Source: Acidobacteriota bacterium
Lineage (GTDB): Bacteria; Acidobacteriota; Terriglobia; Bryobacterales; Bryobacteraceae
Direction: 5' to 3'
Length of the DNA stretch: 64,000 bases
Assembly (NCBI GenBank): GCA_029776225.1
Contig: JAKOTR010000098.1
Coordinates: forward strand, 60,748-124,747
Every line of letters starts with the position of its first letter. The stretch's first letter is position 1. This document shows positions 17,780 through 26,595 of this stretch, one piece after another. A model generated the notes under the pieces. It was given only the letters and a program-made list of their open reading frames with translations. It ran no database searches and was not told where the DNA came from. The position numbers and the translations under genes are program-made.

Positions 17780-18910
17780 ATGGAATACTTATCCAAGCTG
17801 GACCAGACAGAAGCCCGGTACGAAGAGTTGTCGCGGCAGATGGCCGACCCGGCCCTCATCGGCGACCCGGAGAAATACCGCAAGGTCGCCAAGGCCGCCC
17901 GCGACCTCGAGGAAATCGTCTCCAAGTACCGCGAGTGGAAAACTGTCCGCCGCAACCTGGAAGAAGCCCGGCAGATGCTCGAGGACTCCGACCCGGAGTT
18001 GCGCGCAATGGCGGAGGACGAGGTCGCCCGCCTGACGCCGGAAATCGCGCGCCTGGAACAGGAACTCAAGATTCTGCTGCTGCCCAAGGATCCCAACGAC
18101 GAGAAGAACGTCGTTTTGGAGATCCGTGCGGGTACCGGCGGCGACGAGGCCACGCTGTTCGCGGCCGAGGTGTTCCGCATGTACTCGCGGTACGCCGAGT
18201 CGAAGGGTTGGAGAGTCGAACTATCCTCGGCAAGCGAATCGGGCGTGGGCGGCCTCAAGGAAGTGATCGCACTCGTGAGCGGGGAAAAGGTCTACAGCCG
18301 GCTGAAGTACGAAAGCGGGGTACACCGAGTGCAGCGCGTTCCGGTGACCGAGCAGCAGGGGCGGATCCACACGTCAGCCGTCACGGTTGCCGTGCTGCCC
18401 GAAGCCGACGAAGTGGAAGTCGAGATCGACCCGAAGGACATCCGTATCGACACCTTCTGCTCGTCCGGCCCCGGCGGGCAGTCCGTCAACACGACCTATT
18501 CGGCGGTGCGCATCACGCACTTGCCCACCGGCCTGGTGGTTTCCTGCCAGGATGAAAAGTCGCAGATCAAGAACCGCGCCAAGGCCATGCGCGTGCTCCG
18601 CTCCCGGCTCTACGAGCTGGAACTGGAAAAGCAGCAGGCCGAAATCGGCGCCGAGCGCCGCAGCATGGTGGGCACGGGCGACCGCAGCGAGAAAATCCGC
18701 ACTTACAACTTCCCCCAGAACCGCGTGACGGACCACCGCATCAACCTCACGCTTTACCAACTCGATATGATTATGGACGGCCGCCTCGACCCGATCATCG
18801 ACGCGCTGACGACCTACTACCAGGCCGAAAAGCTGCGGGAGCAGGCCGAGGTTTCCGAGACCGCCCATGGACATAAGAACAGCACTCCAGCGGGGCTCCC
18901 GGCTTCTTGA
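17780..18910 (+). CDS. prfA: Peptide chain release factor 1
   Basis: A 376-residue class I release factor that reads UAA and UAG stop codons. The anticodon-mimicking tripeptide is PVT at 188-190 within [19 protein letters not shown]. The peptidyl-transferase motif GGQ is at 232-234 in GPGGQSVN. It is slightly longer than E. coli RF1. The coding end runs 44 bases into prmC, whose product methylates the GGQ glutamine, so enzyme and substrate are translationally coupled. Confidence 0.97.
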   Translation: MEYLSKLDQTEARYEELSRQMADPALIGDPEKYRKVAKAARDLEEIVSKYREWKTVRRNLEEARQMLEDSDPELRAMAEDEVARLTPEIARLEQELKILLLPKDPNDEKNVVLEIRAGTGGDEATLFAAEVFRMYSRYAESKGWRVELSSASESGVGGLKEVIALVSGEKVYSRLKYESGVHRVQRVPVTEQQGRIHTSAVTVAVLPEADEVEVEIDPKDIRIDTFCSSGPGGQSVNTTYSAVRITHLPTGLVVSCQDEKSQIKNRAKAMRVLRSRLYELELEKQQAEIGAERRSMVGTGDRSEKIRTYNFPQNRVTDHRINLTLYQLDMIMDGRLDPIIDALTTYYQAEKLREQAEVSETAHGHKNSTPAGLPAS

Positions 18911-19703
18911 GGAAGCCGCCATCCCTGCCGCGCGGCTGACGGCGGAAGTGCTGCTCTCCAGGGTGCTCCAGCGGGAACGGGCGTGGCTTTACGGTCACCC
19001 CGAGGAGCTACTCGATGACGCCGCCCGCGCCCATTACGACCATTTCCTGCACGAGCGCCTCCAAGGCAAACCCACCCAGTACATCACCGGCGTCCAGGAG
19101 TTCTATGGGCGCGAGTTCCTGGTCACTCCCGACGTGTTCATTCCCCGTCCGGAGACCGAGCACGTCGTCGAGACCGCGCTGCGGTTGGCGCCCCGCGCGG
19201 AATCCGTGCTTGATGTAGGCTGCGGGTCGGGCGCCATCGCCGTGACGCTAAGCCTCGAACTCGGCCCCCGCGCGTGTGTCTTCGCCACCGACGCTTCCCT
19301 GGCCGCAATCGGCGTGGCCCGGGCGAACGCCGCACGGCTGGGCGCTGCCGTTGCCTTCATCGCCTGCGACCTGAGTTCCACCATCGCCTCCCGCAGCCTC
19401 GACTTGCTCGTCTCCAACCCGCCCTACATCCCCGCAGGGGAGGAGGCGGGCCTGCCCCGCGAGGTGCGCGAGTTCGAACCGCGCGCCGCGCTGTTCGCCG
19501 GACCCGAAGGCCTGGATGCCTACAGAAAGCTGGCCGCCGACGGCGCCCGTGTGCTGCGTCCCGGCGGCTGGATGATCCTCGAACTCGGCTACCGCCAGGT
19601 GGACGCGGTGCGCGCCATGCTCAACGAGCGCTGGGGCGAATTGGAAGTCGTGCCCGACCTGGCCGGTTTGCCGCGCGTCCTCGCAGCTCGCCTGCTCCGA
19701 TGA
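18867..19703 (+). CDS. prmC: Release factor glutamine methyltransferase
   Basis: A 278-residue SAM-dependent enzyme that N5-methylates the GGQ glutamine of both release factors. The SAM-binding motif is DVGCGSG (116-122), and the catalytic signature is NPPY at 184-187 (LVSNPPYIP). An N-terminal helical substrate-binding domain is complete ([14 protein letters not shown]). Both of its targets, prfA (directly upstream) and prfB (about 5 kb away, opposite strand), lie in this window. Its stop overlaps the dinB start by ATGA. Confidence 0.96.
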   Translation: MDIRTALQRGSRLLEEAAIPAARLTAEVLLSRVLQRERAWLYGHPEELLDDAARAHYDHFLHERLQGKPTQYITGVQEFYGREFLVTPDVFIPRPETEHVVETALRLAPRAESVLDVGCGSGAIAVTLSLELGPRACVFATDASLAAIGVARANAARLGAAVAFIACDLSSTIASRSLDLLVSNPPYIPAGEEAGLPREVREFEPRAALFAGPEGLDAYRKLAADGARVLRPGGWMILELGYRQVDAVRAMLNERWGELEVVPDLAGLPRVLAARLLR

Positions 19704-20941
19704 AGACCATCTTTCACGTCGATATGGATGCGTTTTTCGTTTCGGTGGAGGAGCTTTTCGACCCGTCGCTCAAGGGCAAGGCGGTGGTCGTGGGAGGGCA
19801 GGCGCACGAGCGCGGGGTAGTTTCCGCGGCATCGTACGAGGCGCGCAAATACGGGGTACATTCCGCAATGCCGCTGCGAACGGCCTATCAGCGCTGCCCG
19901 CACGCCATCTTCATTGACGGCCACCCGGCCCGGTATCGCGAGTACTCGGAAAAGGTTTTTGACGTGCTCCGCAGTTTCTCGCCGGTTGTGGAAATGGCCT
20001 CGATCGACGAGGCATACCTGGATATGACGGGCACGGAGCGCCTGCACGGTCCGCCTCTGCGCGCCGCTCACCTGCTGCACGAAAAGGTGAAGGAGCGCAC
20101 GGGGCTCAACTGCTCCATCGGCATCGCCACTTCGCGCATGGTGGCCAAAGTCGCTTCGGACCAGGCGAAGCCGAACGGGATCCTGTGGGTGATTCCGGGC
20201 CAGGAGGCGGCGTTTCTCGCCCCGCTCGACGTGCGCAAGATTCCCGGGGTCGGCAAGGTCACGGAAAAGCGGCTGCACGAGTACGGGATTCGCCGCGTAG
20301 GCGACCTGTCGCGGCTCGATGAACGCTTTCTCGAAGAAAGGTTCGGAAAATGGGGGCTGGCGCTGGCGGGCAAGGCCCGCGGGCTTGATGCCGGAGGCTG
20401 GTTCGACGCGGAAATCGGCGTGGAGGAAGCCCCGAAATCGATCAGCCACGAACACACGTTCGCGGAGGACACCACGGACCCGGACCTGATCGAATCCACC
20501 CTGGCGCAACTCTGCGTCATGGTGGGCCGCCGGTTGCGCGAACACGCCCTCTACGCACGCACCGTTCAGCTCAAGCTGCGCTACAAGGACTTCACCACTA
20601 TCACGCGCGCCCGCACTCTCGATCACGCCACCCAGCTCGATACCGAACTGCTCCGGGAATCGCGCATGTTGTTTCGCCGCAACTGGAAGCCTGGGGCGGC
20701 TGTGCGGCTGGTAGGAGTGCAGGCCGGTTCGCTAGTCCCCGTGGAAGGCCAGATGAACCTTCTGGAAGAGGAGCAGAGCGACCGCTGGCGGAAAGCCCTC
20801 GGCGCCGTAGACCGCCTGCGGGACAAATTCGGCGAATCCGCGGTTTCGCTCGGCGCCGCTGTCAAAGGCGTCTGGCGCGAGAAGACGCACGAAAACCCCG
20901 CCAGCCTGCCGGGGAAAAAGAAGATTCGCGCTAAGGATTAG
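19700..20941 (+). CDS. dinB: DNA polymerase IV, Y family
   Basis: A 413-residue translesion polymerase. Metal ligands D8 (FHVDMDAFF) and D103-E104 (SIDEAYLDM) are present, as are the steric tyrosine region (SAASYEARKYGV) and the helix-hairpin-helix block IPGVGKVTEKRLHEYGI. A little-finger domain follows. The QMNLL stretch towards the C-terminus fits a beta-clamp-binding motif (QLxLF type). The tail is lysine-rich. The start overlaps the prmC stop by ATGA, placing a DNA damage polymerase in a translation-termination operon; no LexA-like box is visible before it. Confidence 0.95.
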   Translation: MKTIFHVDMDAFFVSVEELFDPSLKGKAVVVGGQAHERGVVSAASYEARKYGVHSAMPLRTAYQRCPHAIFIDGHPARYREYSEKVFDVLRSFSPVVEMASIDEAYLDMTGTERLHGPPLRAAHLLHEKVKERTGLNCSIGIATSRMVAKVASDQAKPNGILWVIPGQEAAFLAPLDVRKIPGVGKVTEKRLHEYGIRRVGDLSRLDERFLEERFGKWGLALAGKARGLDAGGWFDAEIGVEEAPKSISHEHTFAEDTTDPDLIESTLAQLCVMVGRRLREHALYARTVQLKLRYKDFTTITRARTLDHATQLDTELLRESRMLFRRNWKPGAAVRLVGVQAGSLVPVEGQMNLLEEEQSDRWRKALGAVDRLRDKFGESAVSLGAAVKGVWREKTHENPASLPGKKKIRAKD

Positions 20942-20986
20942 CTCTGGTTTGGCCAGGGGGATTTTTATGGGTATGAGCAGAAAATA

Positions 20987-21841
20987 TCAAATGAGGCTGC
21001 ACTCGACGGCGTTGATCTTGCTGGCCAGCTCCACGAGCAGTTCATCGGCAGCCCCGAGTTTCTCGCGCACCTTTTCGGGCAGTTGCTCCAGAATCTCCTC
21101 GGCGCTTGGCTGGATGGTTGCAGCAGCCACGTGAAAGCCTAGAGCGTCGGCCAGCCGGCAGGCTGCACGCACTGTTTGCACGATGTCGAAGCGGTCTCCA
21201 TGCAACTCCGCATGGTGCATGCCAACGATGTCCAAGAAATCCTCCGGCAGCTCCCAGTCGTTGACCAGCCAGCATCCAAGCGTGGCATGGTCGACTTCGA
21301 ACCGACGCCGTTCGGCCGCCAGCAGGTCTTCCCCGGTTTGTTCGACTTGCTCGATCAGATCACCGTACTGGGTCGGGAAGGTCGCCAGCAGCGCCAGGCG
21401 GCCCAGGTCATGAATCAGTCCTGCCGTGTAGCACTGGTCTTTGTTCAGCCAGCATGCGGCGCCGATATCCTGTGCCAGGAACGCCGCTGCCAGGCTGTGC
21501 CGCCAGCAGCGCTGCGCGCTCGGCACATGCAGCGCTCCCGAGAGAAAATCCCGCATGGCCACGACCATGACCAGCCCTTTGAGCCGCTCGGTTCCCAGGA
21601 TCGCCATGGCGTGCAGGATGCTCAGAATTTTTCTGCGGCAGCCCAGCAGCGGGGAGTTTGCCAGCCTCAGAACCTCGGCGGAAAAGGTGGTATCAACGCG
21701 GATCAGCCTGGCCATTCCACTGAAATCGGCATCGTCGGTCGACACCATGCGCATCAGCGTGGCCGCAACGGGGGGGAAGGGACGGAGCCGCGCCATCACC
21801 TTGGGCTTTTCGAATTGTACCGGTACTTGCTGCGCAGCCAT
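20987..21841 (-). CDS. HDOD domain signalling protein
   Basis: A 284-residue cytoplasmic protein with an HDOD fold, a relative of HD phosphohydrolases that usually lacks full metal ligands. Visible blocks: LPPFPPVAATLMRM-like start, DTTFSAEVLRLANSPLLG, and an HD-like pair in CWRHSLAAAFLAQ and LIHDLGRLALLATFP. Such proteins act in two-component, cyclic-nucleotide or motility networks, but the partner is unknown. The ATG at 21841 is preferred over one 12 codons upstream because the upstream residues are basic and not conserved-looking. It stands alone between dinB and Sua5. Confidence 0.87.
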   Translation of the reverse strand: MAAQQVPVQFEKPKVMARLRPFPPVAATLMRMVSTDDADFSGMARLIRVDTTFSAEVLRLANSPLLGCRRKILSILHAMAILGTERLKGLVMVVAMRDFLSGALHVPSAQRCWRHSLAAAFLAQDIGAACWLNKDQCYTAGLIHDLGRLALLATFPTQYGDLIEQVEQTGEDLLAAERRRFEVDHATLGCWLVNDWELPEDFLDIVGMHHAELHGDRFDIVQTVRAACRLADALGFHVAAATIQPSAEEILEQLPEKVREKLGAADELLVELASKINAVECSLI

Positions 21842-21967
21842 GTGACCCCGCCTTTTCCAATATCGGCTGCCGGACACAGCGGCTTTAGCCGAAAATTTCC
21901 TGGAAGTAACAGAAAATAAGGGAATTTTAGGGGAAAAGCGGGGCCGTCTTACACGCGTGGGGTGACC

Positions 21968-22933
21968 CTACCCCTCAACGTGGCCGCAAGCCGCCCGCTC
22001 CAGCCGATCCCTCACCCCCGCCCAGTCCGGCCCTTCCGGCGGCTGCTCCACCGCGATCCAATCCAGCCCCTCCCGGTCGAGCGCGTGCAGCGTTGCATAC
22101 AGCACCGCCGCGTACGCCGCCGGACCCGGCGGCATGGGGACGTCGCGCACACCTTCGGGGCACTCCCCGCCGCGGTGCAGGTAAGCGCCCCTGCCCCGGC
22201 ACGGCGCCGCGGCGTCTTTTACGATCACCAACCGCGTCCTCGGGCTGTAGTGCCTCAGATGAAGCCCCGGCGAGGGATGCGCCCCGCGCGGGGCCATTCC
22301 CAGCCCTTCCTCGATGGGCCCGATCACCTCCTCGATGTCCTTCCGCGACACCATGCCCGGCCGCAGCAGGCGCGGGCGCGGCCCGGCCAGCGAGAGTACG
22401 GTGGATTCAATGCCTACGGTTGTCGGGCCGCCGTCCAGAATCAGGTCGACGGCGTCGCCCAGCCCGCGCCGCACGTGCTCGGCGGTGGTCGGAGAGAGTT
22501 CGGTGAACCGGTTCGCGCTAGGTGCGGCGATGGGCGTGCCCGCCGCCCGGATCAACTCCAGCGCCACGGGATGCGCCGGCACGCGCAACCCGACCGTATC
22601 CAGCCCCGCCGTCACGACATCGGGTATGCAGGGGTGCTTGGGAACCACAAGTGTGAGCGGACCGGGCCAGTACCGGCTGGCCAGCGTCTCGGCTTCGGGC
22701 GGCCATTCCCGGGCCAGGCTGCGCGCCATCTCGATCGAGTCCGTGTGCACGATCAGGGGACTTGTCGCCGGGCGTCCCTTGGCCTCGTAGATCCGGCGGA
22801 CCGCCGCCTCGTCCAGCGCGTTGGCCCCCAAACCGTACACGGTCTCCGTGGGAAAGGCGACCAGCCGCCCCGTGCGGATCAACTCCGCGGCGTGTTCGAT
22901 TTCGGTCTTATTCAGGGAGGTCTTCCTTGCCAT
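21968..22933 (-). CDS. L-threonylcarbamoyladenylate synthase (Sua5/YwlC type)
   Basis: A 321-residue enzyme making threonylcarbamoyl-AMP from threonine, bicarbonate and ATP, the first step of t6A37 tRNA modification. The YrdC core is clear: GRLVAFPTETVYGLGANAL, YEAKGRP, then TPIAAPSANRFTELSPTTAEHV and PSTV-like TTVGIESTVLSL. The C-terminal Sua5 domain (PGLHLRHYSPRTRLVIV) distinguishes it from short TsaC. The ATG at 22933 lies inside the 3' end of prfB (26-base overlap), so the two are coupled in one transcript. Confidence 0.93.
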   Translation of the reverse strand: MARKTSLNKTEIEHAAELIRTGRLVAFPTETVYGLGANALDEAAVRRIYEAKGRPATSPLIVHTDSIEMARSLAREWPPEAETLASRYWPGPLTLVVPKHPCIPDVVTAGLDTVGLRVPAHPVALELIRAAGTPIAAPSANRFTELSPTTAEHVRRGLGDAVDLILDGGPTTVGIESTVLSLAGPRPRLLRPGMVSRKDIEEVIGPIEEGLGMAPRGAHPSPGLHLRHYSPRTRLVIVKDAAAPCRGRGAYLHRGGECPEGVRDVPMPPGPAAYAAVLYATLHALDREGLDWIAVEQPPEGPDWAGVRDRLERAACGHVEG

Positions 22934-24036
22934 CTCCGGCCGTCTTGCCGGTGCGCTGATAGACGAGCCAGGCGTGTATGAATGCGTCCAGGTCACCGTC
23001 AAGCACGCGGTCCACGTCTCCGACGCCGAGCTTCGTCCGGTGGTCCTTGATCAGGCGGTACGGCGCCAGCACATAGCTGCGGATCTGGCTGCCGAAGTTG
23101 ATGTCCGCCTTGCTCGCCTCCACCTTCCGCTCCTCGGCGCGTTTCTTTTCCAATTCGAATTCGTACAGGCGGGCGCGGAGTTGCCGCATCGCCATCTCGC
23201 GGTTCTTGTGCTGCGAGCGCTCGTTCTGACATTGCACCACGATGTTGGTGGGAAGGTGCACGATGCGCACGGCCGAGTCCGTCCGGTTGACGTGCTGGCC
23301 GCCGCGGCCGCCGGCGCGGAACGTGTCCACGCGAATGTCTTCCGGCCGGATCTCGATCTTGATCTCGTCATCGACCTGCGGATAGACGAACACCGAAGCG
23401 AATGACGTGTGCCGCCGGGCATTGGAGTCGAAAGGCGAGATGCGTACCAGCCGGTGCACGCCCACCTCCGAGCGCAGCAGGCCGTACGCGTTCTCTCCGT
23501 TCACCTCGAAGGTCACCGACTTGATGCCGGCGCCTTCGCCCTCCTGACGGTCGGTCACTACCGTGGAGAAACCCATCCGCTCGGCCCAGCGCAGGTACAT
23601 GCGCAGCAGCATCTCTGCCCAGTCCTGGCTTTCCGTGCCGCCCGCGCCCGGGTGGATGACTACGATGGCGCTCCGGAAATCGTTTTCTCCGGAAAGCAGC
23701 ATCTCGGTCTCCAGCTTCTCGAGTTCGCGAGAAAGCTTTTCCATTTCCTGCCGGATCTCCGCACTGACGTCTTCTCCCTCCCGGGCCAGTTCGAACAGGG
23801 TGTCGAGGTCGGACAGGGCCGCCGCCACCCGCGCCTCGTCGGCCAGGGCTTCTTCAAGCCTCTTGCGTTCGCGTAGCAGGCTTTGATCCGGCTGGTTCCA
23901 GAAATCCGGCGCGGAAACCTTCGCTTCTATCTGGGCTAACTGGGATTTTTTCTGAGGAGCGTCAAAGATAGCTCCGCAGAGCTTCAGCTTGCTCCCGGAG
24001 CGCGGAGTATTCCCTTTCGAGGTCCTCGATGATCAT
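22908..24036 (-). CDS. prfB: Peptide chain release factor 2, +1 programmed frameshift
   Basis: Translation starts at ATG 24036 and reads 24 codons (ending RSYL) before an in-frame UGA at 23964-23962. A +1 shift at CUU-UGA gives GAC and continues to 22908, for a total of 375 residues. After joining, the protein has the RF2 stop-recognition tripeptide SPF (200-202, VHRLVRISPFDS) and GGQ (245-247, GRGGQHVN). RF2 reads UGA and UAA, so shortage of RF2 favours the shift and autoregulates the gene. A plain ORF caller would start at GTG 23828 and lose the N-terminal domain. It lies 3 bases after a phosphoesterase gene. Confidence 0.96.
23955..23975 (-). promoter_or_regulatory. RF2 frameshift signal
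   Basis: On the minus strand the bases around the shift read CGGAGC-TAT-CTT-TGA-C. CTT at 23967-23965 is the slippery codon, and UGA at 23964-23962 is the weak stop in a poor context (UGAC). A Shine-Dalgarno-like GGAG lies just upstream. The order matches the E. coli prfB site (AGGGGG-TAT-CTT-TGA-C), including the TAT codon and the position, codon 25 here and codon 26 in E. coli. Confidence 0.93.
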
Positions 24037-24039
24037 AAG

Positions 24040-24642
24040 TTACATTTTAGCAAGGTCAAGCAGGTAGCCCCGCTTGCCGGCATTGACGCAGTAAGTCTTT
24101 CCGAGTTGTTCCTGAACGCCTTCGGCTTCGTGTATGTGCCCGCAGAAGAAATGAGCGGGTTGATGCCGGTCGATGAAAAGCTTTACCGAGCGGCTGCCCG
24201 CGTGAAGGCCCTCCCGCACGCGGTCTAGGGAGGTTCCGAACGGCGGGCAATGACACACCAGGATGAGCGGCGCGAGCCCGGCGAACGGAGCCAGGCGCCG
24301 GGCGAGCTCCTCTTCGCTGTATTCCCCGGGAGTGTGAAAGGGCGTGGGGCTGGAATAACCCAGACCGGCGACGTTGTACCCTTCCGCCTCGAACGTCTTG
24401 CCGTGAAAATCGTTCAGGCCGAACTTGCGGCAAAACTCGGCTATCTGCTCAGCCGATTCGTGATTGCCGGGAAGGACCCAGACGCGGCCGGCGCGGCTGC
24501 GCAGCACCTCGCCGCAGCGGTCCAATCCGCGGCCCCAACTGGAGAGATCGCCGGCCGCAACGTAGTGGTCCGCTTCGACGGCCATCAACCGCTGGAGCGA
24601 GGCCACGTCGCCGTGGATGTCGGAAAAAACCAGCAGCTTCAT
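24040..24642 (-). CDS. Small metallophosphoesterase
   Basis: A 200-residue calcineurin-like phosphoesterase. Metal-binding blocks are in order: SDIHGD near residue 7-12, AGDLS, LPGNHES and, at the end, GHIHEAEG. A central VCHCPPFGT strand supplies another histidine. The ATG at 24642 fits the family start (MKLLVFSDIHGD); upstream residues are not conserved-looking. It ends 3 bases before the prfB start, so prfB translation may depend on this gene. It is the third of four phosphoesterase genes of this superfamily in the window. Confidence 0.87.
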   Translation of the reverse strand: MKLLVFSDIHGDVASLQRLMAVEADHYVAAGDLSSWGRGLDRCGEVLRSRAGRVWVLPGNHESAEQIAEFCRKFGLNDFHGKTFEAEGYNVAGLGYSSPTPFHTPGEYSEEELARRLAPFAGLAPLILVCHCPPFGTSLDRVREGLHAGSRSVKLFIDRHQPAHFFCGHIHEAEGVQEQLGKTYCVNAGKRGYLLDLAKM

Positions 24643-24731
24643 AAGGACGACTCTGAATGATATCGCACTCCCGTGCGGCGCGCCGCTGCTGCGCAAAGCG
24701 CGCTTACCCGGCCGTGCGTCCGATCAAAGGC

Positions 24732-24763
24732 AAAAAAAAACCGGGCGCTGGCGAGACGCCCGG
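24732..24763 (-). terminator. Rho-independent terminator
   Basis: Read on the minus strand, a perfect 7-bp stem (CCGGGCG / CGCCCGG, 24763-24757 with 24747-24741) and a short loop are followed by a run of nine T. It lies 58 bases beyond the stop of the molybdopterin-binding gene and separates it from the phosphoesterase-prfB-Sua5 transcript. Confidence 0.85.
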
Positions 24764-24820
24764 CGGAGGAGTTCCCAGAGGCCGCGTCAGTTTGCGGCTC
24801 GTGGGTAGTGGAGGAGAGTG

Positions 24821-25792
24821 TCAGGCCAGAAGACCCCCATGGCCCAGGCACGCCACTTCCCAACCGGATACCCTGTAGCGCGCCAGCATCGGCGGCAGAA
24901 TCAGGTCCACCACGTTGGGTTTGGCGGAGCGGAAGCATCCCGGTGCCGAAACGATCGGCACGTCGTCCTTATAGGCCAGCAACAACAGGTTGCCGGGTTC
25001 CACCGGCGCTAGAAACCGTTCCAAATGAGAACCGATCTGGACGATGGCGCGGCCCACTGCGTCTTCCGGGCCGGCCGGAGCTGTGGTGGAAGCCACCAGC
25101 ACCACGGTTGGTTTGGGGCGCAACAAATGTTGAAGCGCGCGCGCAACGGAAGCCTCATCTTCCACCGTCGCAAGCACATAGTTGGCGGTAACGCCAAACC
25201 GGTCCAGTCGCTGTCGCATGATGTTTTCGAACAGTTGACGCGCGCGCTCTCCGCTGAGCGGATCCGTGTACAGAACCGCGATTGACGGGTTCCGTATGGG
25301 GCGGGCCTGCAAAATCGGTCCCCGCTCCCGCAAAATCATCAGCACCGCCTCCAGTTGCGCCTCAGCGACTGCAAACGGGGCGCTCTTGACGGTGGCAATG
25401 CGCTGTCCGGCTTTCGCGTACGCCAGATTGGAGAGAGTCGCAATGACGATGCTTGAAGTGCAGTTGATCTGCTTGAGCAGCTCATCGTCCACCAGCACGC
25501 AGCAGTCCTCGGTGGCGAACAGGTTGGCGCGCCCTCCAGCGGCAAGCCGGATTTCCACAGCGCCGCAACCCATTTCCGTCGCAACTGCCATTACAGCCTG
25601 GTCTTCGCCAACCTCGCCTTCCTCAAGCTCGGTCACCCAGACCTGCTGCATGCCTTCCGATTCCAGCAGGCGCACGTCTTCCTCGCTCAATACATGTCCC
25701 TTGGCCAGAAGTTTTTTGCCGCTGGGACGAAAGATCGTGCAGCACAGAACTCTTCCTGTAGAGTTCCTGACGTCGACCGTTTGTGCTTTCAT
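24821..25792 (-). CDS. MoeA/MoaB-like molybdopterin-binding domain protein
   Basis: A 323-residue protein whose C-terminal part (about residues 165-315) resembles the MPT-binding fold of MoaB/MoeA-type proteins: SIAVLYTDPLSG, TVVLVASTTAPAGPEDAVGRAI, then LLAYKDDVPIVSAPGCFRSAKPNVVDLILP. The N-terminal part (VRNSTGRVLCCTIFRPSGKKLLAKGHVLSEEDVRLLESEG) looks like the helical region that precedes it in related molybdopterin-binding proteins. It may act in molybdenum cofactor handling, but no other moa or moe genes are adjacent. It ends at a terminator. Confidence 0.72.
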   Translation of the reverse strand: MKAQTVDVRNSTGRVLCCTIFRPSGKKLLAKGHVLSEEDVRLLESEGMQQVWVTELEEGEVGEDQAVMAVATEMGCGAVEIRLAAGGRANLFATEDCCVLVDDELLKQINCTSSIVIATLSNLAYAKAGQRIATVKSAPFAVAEAQLEAVLMILRERGPILQARPIRNPSIAVLYTDPLSGERARQLFENIMRQRLDRFGVTANYVLATVEDEASVARALQHLLRPKPTVVLVASTTAPAGPEDAVGRAIVQIGSHLERFLAPVEPGNLLLLAYKDDVPIVSAPGCFRSAKPNVVDLILPPMLARYRVSGWEVACLGHGGLLA

Positions 25793-25910
25793 CGCCTCCC
25801 CGTAAAACTTATTCCGGCCAGCGCTGGTGCCGACTCTAAATTATACAAACAAAAGCAAGAAATTCGCTGGATTTTTTGTGAATTTTGGCTTGTGTTTTTT
25901 GCGGGCATAG

Positions 25911-25943
25911 CCCGGCGGCGGGCGGGGGGAAAACGCCGCCGGG
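25911..25943. other. Strong GC stem-loop without T-run
   Basis: Bases 25911-25920 and 25934-25943 form a perfect 10-bp stem with a 13-base loop, between the GNAT stop and the molybdopterin-binding gene. No run of T follows on either strand, so it is not a classical terminator, but it could stabilise or end the arginine-cluster transcript. Confidence 0.6.
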
Positions 25944-25956
25944 AACTCTCAACGAT

Positions 25957-26595
25957 TCAGTGAGATTTGCGAATGGAAGGCAGGAGAACGGGGTCTTCGG
26001 GTAGTACTTGGGGAAAAGTAGCCACCCCTTCCATGTGGGTATCACTTACCCGCGAATGTTCCACGTTCAGGTGTTTTATTACAGCAATTTCATCACAGCA
26101 CTGGAATTTCGCGCACCGCAGGCAATCTTTCCAGGCCTTCAGCGGCACCGCTTCCCGCTCGATCTCGGTATATCCGAACTTCGCAAAAAAGGCCGGAATA
26201 TATGTGAACGCAAAAAGGGATTGCAGGCCAAAGGATTGCGCCTCGGCTTCGAGCGCATCCATCAGCATCCGCCCGGCGCCGCTGCCGTGAAAGGCAGCAT
26301 CCACGGCCAGAGAGCGGACCTCGCCCATCGTGGGCGTGTAGATATGCAGCGCCGCGCAACCAACAACAAGCTCTCCGCAGTGGATCACACTGAAATCGCG
26401 GAGGTTCTCCGAAATCTCGAACTCGGTGCGCGGCAGCATGATGCCTTCGCTCGCGTATCCGTTGATGAGCCGGAGCAACTGCGGGATGTCGGCCATCACC
26501 GCCTTTCTGACCGCCAGGGTGGCCGAATCAGATGCGGGTGGTGCAACGGCGGTACTACTAGAGCCTGGGTCAGGCAAGTGCCAGATCCTCCTCAA
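25957..26595 (-). CDS. GNAT acetyltransferase, probable N-acetylglutamate synthase role
   Basis: A 212-residue protein. The GNAT domain (about residues 30-160) has VRSLAVDAAFHGSGAGRMLMDAL, the acetyl-CoA loop, and YIPAFFAKFGYTEIE. A cysteine cluster (CLRCAKFQCCDE) is typical of the short ArgA-like enzymes that feed arginine synthesis. Because argB and argC lie directly upstream and it overlaps argB by 26 bases, a role as N-acetylglutamate synthase is likely. The ATG at 26595 is the only ATG before the fold; a TTG at 26577 is an alternative. Confidence 0.8.
   Translation of the reverse strand: MRRIWHLPDPGSSSTAVAPPASDSATLAVRKAVMADIPQLLRLINGYASEGIMLPRTEFEISENLRDFSVIHCGELVVGCAALHIYTPTMGEVRSLAVDAAFHGSGAGRMLMDALEAEAQSFGLQSLFAFTYIPAFFAKFGYTEIEREAVPLKAWKDCLRCAKFQCCDEIAVIKHLNVEHSRVSDTHMEGVATFPQVLPEDPVLLPSIRKSH

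Noticed and set aside
17230..18555. 441-codon plus-strand frame across DUF1385 and prfA
   Set aside because: It crosses two well-supported genes in another frame and is rich in arginine and proline with no motifs.
19274..19699. N-terminal extension of dinB
   Set aside because: These residues come from the alternate frame of prmC; DinB starts at [13 protein letters not shown], coupled by ATGA.
25911..25943. Stem-loop as a classical rho-independent terminator
   Set aside because: No run of T follows on either strand; kept only as a structure of unknown role.
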